From a virus: 64,000 nucleotides of DNA. Positions 49,227-55,153 of this stretch are shown one piece after another (the first letter of the stretch is position 1; every line of letters starts with the position of its first letter). The stretch lies in IMG/VR virus record IMGVR_UViG_3300025929_000015, positions 1-64,000 of that record; one strand, written 5' to 3'. The notes beneath the pieces were generated by a model, which searched no databases, was not told where the DNA came from, and was given only the letters and a program-made list of their open reading frames with translations. A program made the position numbers and the translations under genes.

Positions 49227-49621
49227 CCCCGGAATCGCCCTGGTGGGAGACCGGCCCGGCCGAGATCACCCCTACCGCCGACGGGACCACCCTGGACTGC
49301 GGCGGCGACCGCCAGACCTGGGGCTGCGGCTGCCCGGCCTGCCTGCCCCGGCAGCACCCGCTGGACCTGATGGCCCGGGTCAGCGCCGCCCAGCTGGCCC
49401 AGTGGGCGCAAGCCCGGGCGAAACTGAGCGCCCAGCCGCGCACCCGCGGATCGTGCTACTGCGGCCAGCCCGGGCGGCTGTACGCCGGCGGGTTCCGCTG
49501 CGACACCCACGTCCGCCAGGCCCCCGGGCCGCTGTCAGCAGCCACCCGGGACGCCATCGGCAGCTACGTCCGGGAGCACGGGACCACACCGTGGCCGCGG
49601 AAACAGAAAAAGGACTCATGA
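49223..49621 (+). CDS. Hypothetical Cys-rich protein
   Basis: 132 residues in ATGA overlaps at both ends. Two Cys clusters (GCGCPACLPRQH and GSCYCGQPGRLYAGGFRCDTH) suggest zinc binding. Part of the same small-protein operon. Function unknown. Confidence 0.5.
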   Translation: MTPESPWWETGPAEITPTADGTTLDCGGDRQTWGCGCPACLPRQHPLDLMARVSAAQLAQWAQARAKLSAQPRTRGSCYCGQPGRLYAGGFRCDTHVRQAPGPLSAATRDAIGSYVREHGTTPWPRKQKKDS

Positions 49622-49836
49622 ATGCAATAGCGGAATGGCTCGCCACCGAGGAAGGACTGCACTGGGCACTGCACCACTTCTACGACGCCACCGAGTTCCA
49701 CCCCCTCATCGAGATCATCGACGAAGACTGCTACACCGGCGACCACCCGGACCTCCCCGCCCAGACCATTTTCGACCACCTCCGCGAACGGCCCCCGTGG
49801 CAGGACCTGACCTGGACTCCTGATGAGCCGCCGTGA
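49618..49836 (+). CDS. Small acidic hypothetical protein
   Basis: 72 residues (MNAIAEWLATEEGLHWALHH, FHPLIEIIDEDCYTGDHPDL). ATGA-coupled. Ends just before the tRNA. Acidic and aromatic-rich; no family recognised. Confidence 0.5.
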   Translation: MNAIAEWLATEEGLHWALHHFYDATEFHPLIEIIDEDCYTGDHPDLPAQTIFDHLRERPPWQDLTWTPDEPP

Positions 49837-49863
49837 TAGGTTATACTGAGTGTGTTACTACGC

Positions 49864-49938
49864 CGCGGGGTCGCCTAGCTCGGTATGGCATTGGGCTCAT
49901 AACCCAAAATAACGCGGGTTCGAATCCCGCCCCCGCTT
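49864..49938 (+). tRNA. tRNA with CAT anticodon (tRNA-Met type)
   Basis: Cloverleaf visible: acceptor GCGGGG/CCCCGC (6 pairs, end position C-T unpaired), D arm GCC..GGC, anticodon arm TTGGG-CTCATAA-CCCAA, and T arm GCGGG-TTCGAAT-CCCGC. The CCA end is not encoded. The mismatched first pair is reminiscent of initiator tRNAs, but GGG/CCC anticodon-stem pairs are not present in the initiator position order with certainty, so initiator, elongator or lysidine-modified Ile2 remains open. Confidence 0.85.
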
Positions 49939-49940
49939 CT

Positions 49941-50324
49941 ATGATGAGCGTTGAGTGGCACCGCGAATACCAGCGCAACCGCCGTATCGAGCGGCTGGCA
50001 CTAGCGCGCGAGCGCCTCGGCGGTCGGTGCGTGCGGTGCGGTGCGACCGAGGACCTGGATTTCGACCACATCGATGCGGGGACCAAGGTACGGAACATCT
50101 CCGAGGCAACCAACTGGGCACTGGCCAGGTTCTTGGAAGAAGTAGACAAATGCCAGCTCCTGTGCCGACACCATCACCACGAGAAGTCAGCCGAGGCCGG
50201 GGATGTCAGGATCGTAGAGCACGGCGGTGGCGTCAAAGGCAAGCACAACTGCCCGTGCACTCTATGTAAGACTGCACGTCGGGAGAATATGCGGCAGCGC
50301 CGGGCGCGGGCGGCCTCGGTCTAG
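49941..50324 (+). CDS. HNH endonuclease next to the tRNA
   Basis: ATG 49941 lies two bases after the tRNA end. 127 residues: basic N-terminal helices (WHREYQRNRRIERLALARER), GGRCVRCGATEDLDFDHID, and CQLLCRHHHHEKSAEAGD, followed by NCPCTLCKTARREN. HNH core with CxxC and DH...HHHH. A free-standing homing-type nuclease is likely. It has no obvious own ribosome site, as the tRNA T arm lies there. Confidence 0.75.
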   Translation: MMSVEWHREYQRNRRIERLALARERLGGRCVRCGATEDLDFDHIDAGTKVRNISEATNWALARFLEEVDKCQLLCRHHHHEKSAEAGDVRIVEHGGGVKGKHNCPCTLCKTARRENMRQRRARAASV

Positions 50325-50330
50325 TACACG

Positions 50331-50666
50331 TCACAGCTTCCTGGTGATCGCCCGGAGCTGGCGGGCGACGTGCGCCCGCCCGCGCTCGGTGTCCAGGTCG
50401 GCCTCGATCACGGCGTCGGCGACCTTGCGCAGCCGGGCGGGGATCACTGCCCCGGGCTGCACGATCAAGATGATCGGCTTGTCCAGCATCAGCGCCATGC
50501 CCAGCTCGACGGCGTATTTCACGTCGAAATTACCGCCGTCGGGGTACAGGCTGGCCACGTACGCCGACTCCGCCATCGCCTGGACGGTGTGCTCCCGCTG
50601 GTGCTGCACGAACCGGTCCCATTCGGCCCGCTCCGACGGGGACAGGCCCTCCACCCAGTCGCTCAC
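50331..50666 (-). CDS. Nucleoside 2-deoxyribosyltransferase-like protein
   Basis: 111 residues with YVASLYPDGGNFDVKYAVEL and GMALMLDKPIILIVQPG, the pattern of NDT/SLOG-like folds (ELGxAxxxxKPIIxVxxPG) common in actinobacteriophages. A catalytic Glu may be in VELGMA. Enzymatic role unproven. ATGA-coupled to the gene upstream. Confidence 0.6.
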   Translation of the reverse strand: MSDWVEGLSPSERAEWDRFVQHQREHTVQAMAESAYVASLYPDGGNFDVKYAVELGMALMLDKPIILIVQPGAVIPARLRKVADAVIEADLDTERGRAHVARQLRAITRKL

Positions 50667-51139
50667 AGCTCCTCCTGTCCCGTGTCCCCGGGCCGGCCGC
50701 CGTACCCGGTGCCCCGGCCGTGCTGCTGCTCGGCGGCGGCCAGGAAATCGTAAAGTTCCCGGTTCTGCACGTACATCTTCCGGCCTTCAAACATCATGCC
50801 AGGGGCGACCTTGCGGAGGGTTTCCGGGTCGTCCACCCACCAGGCTCCGACGGGTTCGATGCCATCGGGGATGGGGCCGAGGTCTTCCTTCACGGTCACG
50901 GTGCCGTACGGGGGGCCATTGTCCCAGTCGTCTTCGGTGAACAGGTACAGCGAGCCGAATTTCTCCCGGATCCCGATGAACCCGCCGTTCCCGTCATAGA
51001 CCCCGTAGGGCAGGTTCCGCGAAACGATCCGGTACAGGTGCCCCCTGATCAGGGTGAATTCTTTATTGCGCGGCCCGTTATCCGGCTTGAGTTTTTCCTG
51101 TGCTTCGGCGATCCGCTGTTCCAGTGGTTTGCTGTCCAT
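50663..51139 (-). CDS. Hypothetical protein
   Basis: 158 residues: an N-terminal charged helix (PLEQRIAEAQEKLKPDNGPR) and a beta-rich middle (LYRIVSRNLPYGVYDGNGGF, GSLYLFTEDDWDNGPPYG). No family recognised. Directly follows the exonuclease in the recombination operon. Lower GC than its neighbours at the 5' end. Confidence 0.55.
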   Translation of the reverse strand: MDSKPLEQRIAEAQEKLKPDNGPRNKEFTLIRGHLYRIVSRNLPYGVYDGNGGFIGIREKFGSLYLFTEDDWDNGPPYGTVTVKEDLGPIPDGIEPVGAWWVDDPETLRKVAPGMMFEGRKMYVQNRELYDFLAAAEQQHGRGTGYGGRPGDTGQEEL

Positions 51140-52123
51140 TTATTCACCCTCTTTCGGTGCTACCAATTCCAACTTGACGCTCTCACCCTCGCGCAGCGGC
51201 GGCCGGGCCCCAGCCCGGGCATAGTCTTCGCGGACCTGTTCAGTGTCCAGGGACCGGCGACTGGAGACGGTCCAGCGCAAGACGTACGGGAAGTTCTCAA
51301 GCTGGACCTCGCCGCGTCCGCTGGTGTTGGGCCGCAGCGCGTCCAGCGCCCCCTTGGCCAGGGCTTCCTCGGCTTCGGCCTGCTTCTTGGCCTCCCGCGC
51401 GGCCGCCAGCCGCTTGGCCCATCCGGCCGCGTCCTGGTCCTCGACCAGCAGGACCGACCGCTCGTCCCGGTCGATCACATGGCCTTCCCAGCAGGTGCCC
51501 GAGAACGGGCAGTTCCGGCATTGCGCCGAGTCGGGGGCGAAGTCGCGGGCCAGCCATTCCAGCGGGGTTTCGCGGACCTGCTCCAGCCACTGCATCGCCT
51601 CGGTGACGGCGGCGTAGTCGAACGGCCCGGACCACATCCACGTGTTCCCGGAGTCGCGGACCAGGTAGTCCAGCTGGACCTGCTCCACGTCCAGGCCGCG
51701 GACGATCAGCGCCGCCGCATAGACTTGCACCTGCCAGAGGTGGCGGCGCGGCGGGCCGTTCAGCCGGTAGTTCGCCACCTGCATGTCGTAGCCGACGGTC
51801 TTGACGTCCCGCAGCACCGGCCGGACGTACAGGTCGGGGTGGCCGAGCACCCCGCCGAACTGCACTTCCTCGTTGATCACCGAGTCGGCGGGGATCAGGC
51901 CCTCGTCCCGCATCCGCAGCAGCGCCCGGTCCACCGCGTCGTGCACGGCGGTGCCGATCACCGCCTGCACGCTACCGCTGGGCTTCTCCGGCGGATACCC
52001 GTGGACGGTGTAGCCCGCCCGGCGCCGGCACCCACCGAGGTCCGATACGCCGAGGGCGCGCTGGCGGCTCCGCGGCCGTTCCCAGTCGGCCTTGAGTAGC
52101 AACTCCGCAGTAGACGGAATCAT
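51140..52123 (-). CDS. PD-(D/E)XK exonuclease (RecB/Cas4-like), RecT partner
   Basis: 327 residues from ATG 52123. Motifs: VIGTAVHDAVDRAL (His), GHPDLYVRPVLRDVKTVG (D...DxK catalytic core), HLWQVQVYAAAL (QxxxY) and CRNCPFSGTCW (Fe-S-type cysteines). It would produce single-stranded ends for the RecT annealing protein encoded upstream. Three repeat elements sit immediately before its start codon, where no clear Shine-Dalgarno is visible. Confidence 0.75.
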   Translation of the reverse strand: MIPSTAELLLKADWERPRSRQRALGVSDLGGCRRRAGYTVHGYPPEKPSGSVQAVIGTAVHDAVDRALLRMRDEGLIPADSVINEEVQFGGVLGHPDLYVRPVLRDVKTVGYDMQVANYRLNGPPRRHLWQVQVYAAALIVRGLDVEQVQLDYLVRDSGNTWMWSGPFDYAAVTEAMQWLEQVRETPLEWLARDFAPDSAQCRNCPFSGTCWEGHVIDRDERSVLLVEDQDAAGWAKRLAAAREAKKQAEAEEALAKGALDALRPNTSGRGEVQLENFPYVLRWTVSSRRSLDTEQVREDYARAGARPPLREGESVKLELVAPKEGE

Positions 52124-52184
52124 GGGGCACTCCGGCCGCGCTCCCCATGGGCAGCGCCGTGAGATCCATGAGCCGGAGTGCCCC
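52124..52184 (+). repeat. Paired CCGT-N8-TGGG hairpin element, copy 6
   Basis: Stem GGGGCACTCCGG and its complement enclose CCGC-GCTCCCCA-TGGG and CCGT-GAGATCCA-TGAG. It abuts the exonuclease start codon. Confidence 0.85.
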
Positions 52185-52186
52185 AC

Positions 52187-52247
52187 GCGGCACCCCGTCC
52201 GTGTGATCTATGGGCCGGGCCGTAGCGTGCATGGGACGGGGACCCGC
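52187..52247 (+). repeat. Paired CCGT-N8-TGGG hairpin element, copy 7
   Basis: Stem GCGG-CACCCCGT with ACGGGG-ACCCGC (one or two bulges) encloses CCGT-GTGATCTA-TGGG and CCGT-AGCGTGCA-TGGG. Confidence 0.85.
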
Positions 52248-52249
52248 AG

Positions 52250-52307
52250 GCGGCACCCCGGCCGTACCCGCACTGGATACCGTATCTCAGATGGGCCGGG
52301 GTGCCGC
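52250..52307 (+). repeat. Paired CCGT-N8-TGGG hairpin element, copy 8
   Basis: A perfect stem GCGGCACCCCGGCC with its complement encloses CCGT-ACCCGCAC-TGGA and CCGT-ATCTCAGA-TGGG. Third of three tandem copies filling the 187-base gap. Confidence 0.85.
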
Positions 52308-52310
52308 GGC

Positions 52311-52574
52311 TCACCAGTGGCGCGCTTTCGGGTGCCGCCGCGGCTTGACCGGGGCGGGCGGCTTGGCGTCCATGTCCGGGTACTTGTACCAGCGCAGCGT
52401 GCCGTTCTCGTTCTTCTTGTGCGGGCAGGCGACCGGGCCGGCCTCGAACTGGATCATCCCGCACCACGGGCAGCACCACAGGGTGCAGTGCCCGGCGCGG
52501 CAGTACCGCCGGACGGGCTCGGCGTCCCCCCGGTCCTCGCACAGGCACGACTTGCAGTCCTTCAGCTTGGTCAC
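52311..52574 (-). CDS. Small zinc protein
   Basis: 87 residues from GTG 52574. Cysteine pairs CKSCLCED, YCRAGHC, CCPWCGMIQF and CPHKKNENG form at least two zinc sites; basic C-terminus. Sits between RecT-side genes and the triple repeat. Function unknown. Confidence 0.6.
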   Translation of the reverse strand: MTKLKDCKSCLCEDRGDAEPVRRYCRAGHCTLWCCPWCGMIQFEAGPVACPHKKNENGTLRWYKYPDMDAKPPAPVKPRRHPKARHW

Positions 52575-52591
52575 GTCTTACCTCCCGCAGT

Positions 52592-52834
52592 TCAGGACAG
52601 CGCGGCCCGGCGCCGGCGTTCCTCGTCGACCTCGGCCATGGCGAGGTCCAGCATCATGGCGACGTGCCGCAGGTCCTCGGTGGAGGTGATCAGCCGCCCG
52701 CCGGGGTCGCCGCCTTCTTCGCGTACCGCGACCACCACCGCGAACCCGATGGTGCGCTCGCGCGGGACCCCGCTCAGCGCGGCCAGCACTTCGGCGAGCG
52801 GCTCCAGGTCGTCTTCACGTTTCCTCATCAGCAT
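52592..52834 (-). CDS. Small hypothetical protein
   Basis: About 78-80 residues; ATG 52834 or 52828. It overlaps the RecT C-terminus by 20 bases. Sequence EDDLEPLAEVLAALSGVPRE, then IGFAVVVAVREEGGDP and a helical tail. No family recognised. Confidence 0.5.
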   Translation of the reverse strand: MLMRKREDDLEPLAEVLAALSGVPRERTIGFAVVVAVREEGGDPGGRLITSTEDLRHVAMMLDLAMAEVDEERRRRAALS

Positions 52835-53984
52835 CCTGCCCGGGTTCCTCGATGGTTTTCAGGTAGCGGTCCAGCGCCTGGCGGCGGGCCCCGGAGGAGG
52901 CGTGCCCGCCTGCCACCCGGGTCACCGTATCGTGGATGATGAACACCTCACCTTTGGACAGCTCGTTCATGCCGGACAGCTCGCGGTGGGCCAGCACGGC
53001 GCACAACCGGACCTGGGCGGGGCCGCTGACCCCGCAGCGGCGCAGCAGTTCGTGCAGCTCGGGCAGCCCCGGCGGCTCAGCGCGGACCGTCCCGGCCGTT
53101 TCACCTGTGGTCGCCGTTTCGACGTTGGGCCGGGACGACCCGCTGACCTCGTAGTCCGCCGAAGCCGCCGTCTCTGATGTGGGTTCCGTAGTCGTCATGG
53201 GCGGCCCCGGCGGGACCGCCGCCCCCGCCGTAGCTGGTTTGGGTTCCGTCGCCTCTGTGGGCGGGGGCGGATGCTCGGTGCCGGCGGCGTGCTGGCGGTC
53301 CAGCTGGGCCAGCTTGTCGCGCACGTCCTGCACGCCCGGCGCGGGCTGGGGGGCGGGGACGACCTCGGCCAGGACGGTGCTGCCGTCGTTGCCGTCCCCG
53401 ATCCCGGCCAGGTCAAATCCAAAGATCAACTCAGGGCAGCCGCGGGCGGCGCCGCGGGCGACCGCCCGCCATTGGAGCATGTCTTTCCGGTAGCTCTCCC
53501 AGGGCAGGGGCTGGCCGCTGCTGGACCGGGCGACGAGCTTGCCGTCGTGCCTCTTGACCAGGCCCGCGGCCTGCGCGTCCTGCACGGTAAACCGGCCGGT
53601 GTATTTAATCTTGAATTCCTCGTCTTTGCGAGTGATCACAAACTCGCAGGAATCCTCGGACTCGACGAAGTCGTACCTATGGCCGGCGGCGCGGATCCGG
53701 GCCAGCAGCAGCGCGCCGCGCAGGCCCGGCTGGCCAGACGGCAGCACGTAGATGCCCCGGATCGCCTGGATCCAGCTCAAGCCCAGCTCCCGGCCCAGCA
53801 GCATGGTAATGAGGCAGTTCTGCGGCGAGCCGCGGAGCGCCTGCGGGACCATGGACGACTGGGCCAGCATGGTGGCCAGCCGGAACGCCTGGTCCAGGTC
53901 GGACAGCGGGTCGTTCAGATCGACGGCAATCCGCTGCTGCTCCGTCCGGGCGAGCGCCGTGCCCGGCTCGTCAGGCTGCGTCAT
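52815..53984 (-). CDS. recT: RecT-family single-strand annealing protein
   Basis: 389 residues. The N-terminal 200 residues match RecT: LDQAFRLATMLAQSSMVP, CLITMLLGRELGLSWIQAI, YVLPSGQPGLRGALLLAR and LPWESYRKDMLQWRAVARGA. A 90-residue low-complexity linker (about 235-300) is encoded by three in-frame repeat elements. A C-terminal domain (LHELLRRCGVSGPAQVRLCA) is unusual for RecT. It pairs with the exonuclease downstream for phage recombination. Confidence 0.8.
   Translation of the reverse strand: MTQPDEPGTALARTEQQRIAVDLNDPLSDLDQAFRLATMLAQSSMVPQALRGSPQNCLITMLLGRELGLSWIQAIRGIYVLPSGQPGLRGALLLARIRAAGHRYDFVESEDSCEFVITRKDEEFKIKYTGRFTVQDAQAAGLVKRHDGKLVARSSSGQPLPWESYRKDMLQWRAVARGAARGCPELIFGFDLAGIGDGNDGSTVLAEVVPAPQPAPGVQDVRDKLAQLDRQHAAGTEHPPPPTEATEPKPATAGAAVPPGPPMTTTEPTSETAASADYEVSGSSRPNVETATTGETAGTVRAEPPGLPELHELLRRCGVSGPAQVRLCAVLAHRELSGMNELSKGEVFIIHDTVTRVAGGHASSGARRQALDRYLKTIEEPGQDADEET
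53089..53136 (+). repeat. Paired CCGT-N8-TGGG hairpin element, copy 9 (inside recT)
   Basis: Stem GTCCCGG and CCGGGAC encloses CCGT-TTCACCTG-TGGT and CCGT-TTCGACGT-TGGG. Antisense to the recT mRNA, in its linker. Confidence 0.8.
53164..53205 (+). repeat. Paired CCGT-N8-TGGG hairpin element, copy 10 (inside recT)
   Basis: Short stem GCCGCC/GGCGGC encloses CCGT-CTCTGATG-TGGG and CCGT-AGTCGTCA-TGGG. In the recT linker. Confidence 0.8.
53219..53270 (+). repeat. Paired CCGT-N8-TGGG hairpin element, copy 11 (inside recT)
   Basis: Stem CCGCCCCCGCC with its complement encloses CCGT-AGCTGGTT-TGGG and CCGT-CGCCTCTG-TGGG. In the recT linker. Confidence 0.8.
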
Positions 53985-54000
53985 GGTGTTCCTCCCGTGG

Positions 54001-54057
54001 GCGGGGAGGTGCCGTAGGTAGCATGGGTGAAACCGCTACGGCCCTGGGCACCTCCGC
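54001..54057 (+). repeat. Paired CCGT-N8-TGGG hairpin element, copy 12
   Basis: Stem GGAGGTGCC with its complement encloses CCGT-AGGTAGCA-TGGG and CCGC-TACGGCCC-TGGG. Located in the divergent gap between recT and gene 54152, overlapping the expected recT leader. Confidence 0.8.
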
Positions 54058-54100
54058 ACGTCCATTGTACCCTGGTTGTCTCTGGCTGTCTTCCATGCTA

Positions 54101-54145
54101 GCGTGGGGGTACGACAAAACGGAGCGTGGGTACGGCAAAACGGGA
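54101..54145. promoter_or_regulatory. Two tandem 22-base direct repeats before gene 54152
   Basis: GCGTGGG(GG)TACGACAAAACGG and GCGTGGGTACGGCAAAACGG lie head to tail 7 bases before the ATG of gene 54152, in the divergent recT gap. Tandem sites of this size and position suggest a regulator-binding pair. No clear -35/-10 is visible. Confidence 0.45.
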
Positions 54146-54151
54146 GCCCGC

Positions 54152-54829
54152 ATGACCATCAGCCTGATGTACGACGCCACCCATGACAACATCGGCCACC
54201 TGCCGCCGCACGCCACCTACGCGGGCTACACCACCGGCAGCGGCGGCATCGCCTGGACCGCGGCGGACTGGAAGAAGTTCCCCGACGCGGTGCGGATCGA
54301 CCAGGACGCCAGCGCCGCCGACCCGTCCGCCGACATCCTGGACGTGGAGAACGGCGCGGCCACCCCGGCGGAATGCCCCGGCTGGGCCCGGCGGGCGCTG
54401 GCCAGCTTCGCCAGCGCCGCCCGGCCCGGGCAGCGTTCCCCCGCCATCTACGCCGGCGCCGCCGCCATCACCACCGTGGCCAACGCGCTGACCGCGGGCG
54501 GCGTCACGTCCGGTGTCGGGCTGTGGGTGGCGAACTGGAACCTGACCGACTCGGAGGCGGTCGCGGCCGTGACCGCGGCGTCCGGGCCGTTCCCGGTCAT
54601 CGCGGTGCAGTTCCGCAACGCCGGCCCGTACGATATCAGCGTGGTATCGACCAGCTGGCTGACCCGCCGGTCGGCGCCGCCGGTGACCGCGCACGTCCCG
54701 CCCGGGCAGTGGCTGGACCCTGCCGCGTGGACGTGGCAGACGGCGCGGCTGTCCGGCACCGGGCTGGACGGGAACACGCACGAGTGGGATTACCACCCCG
54801 GCACGGGGCAGTGGTCGCGGGCCACGTAG
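54152..54829 (+). CDS. GH25-like / DUF1906-type glycoside hydrolase-like protein
   Basis: 225 residues from ATG 54152. It begins LMYDATHDNIGHLPPHATYA, with GIAWTAADWKKFPDAVRIDQ, ADILDVENGAATPAECPGWA and SGVGLWVANWNLTDSEAV, the TIM-barrel pattern of DUF1906/GH25-like lysozymes in actinobacteria and their phages (DVE acid pair). A short C-terminal segment (WLDPAAWTWQTARLSG) follows. Likely wall hydrolase. No signal peptide. Confidence 0.65.
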   Translation: MTISLMYDATHDNIGHLPPHATYAGYTTGSGGIAWTAADWKKFPDAVRIDQDASAADPSADILDVENGAATPAECPGWARRALASFASAARPGQRSPAIYAGAAAITTVANALTAGGVTSGVGLWVANWNLTDSEAVAAVTAASGPFPVIAVQFRNAGPYDISVVSTSWLTRRSAPPVTAHVPPGQWLDPAAWTWQTARLSGTGLDGNTHEWDYHPGTGQWSRAT

Positions 54830-54831
54830 GC

Positions 54832-55098
54832 ATGCCCGCGCCCGCCCCGGAAGTAGTGCTGGCCCGCTGCGCGGTCTGCCGGTTCCGGATGGACCCGGTG
54901 CTGCCGCTGCACGGGTACCGCACCCACCCGTGCTGCCAGCCCGGCGAGGTATCCCCGCGCTGGGAACCCGGCGACACCCCGCTGCGCGGGCCCAAGAGGA
55001 AAACGGCCCACCGGGCCCAAAGAGCCAACGGCCCGCCGCCCACAACGGGTACGGAACCAGCCAGGGTGATAACGGCGGCGGGTACAGTAGCGGGATGA
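54832..55098 (+). CDS. Small Cys-containing hypothetical protein
   Basis: 88 residues; three bases after the preceding stop. CAVCRFRMDPVLPLHGYRTH, then CCQPGE, suggests a zinc site (CxxC...H..CC). The C-terminal half is basic and disordered. Its stop abuts a 15-base-pair hairpin. Confidence 0.5.
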   Translation: MPAPAPEVVLARCAVCRFRMDPVLPLHGYRTHPCCQPGEVSPRWEPGDTPLRGPKRKTAHRAQRANGPPPTTGTEPARVITAAGTVAG

Positions 55099-55153
55099 CA
55101 GGCAGCCCCGGCCCAGGGACCAACCCCACAAAGATGACGGCCGGGGCTGCCTG
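55099..55153. promoter_or_regulatory. Perfect 15-base-pair hairpin filling an intergenic gap
   Basis: CAGGCAGCCCCGGCC and its exact complement enclose a 25-base loop. The hairpin begins directly after one stop codon and ends one base before ATG 55154, leaving no free ribosome site. Candidate translational control or transcript-processing element. Confidence 0.6.

Noticed and set aside
51140-52123. Cas4 of a CRISPR system
   Set aside because: The PD-(D/E)XK and cysteine motifs fit phage RecB-like exonucleases paired with RecT, and no other cas gene or array is present.
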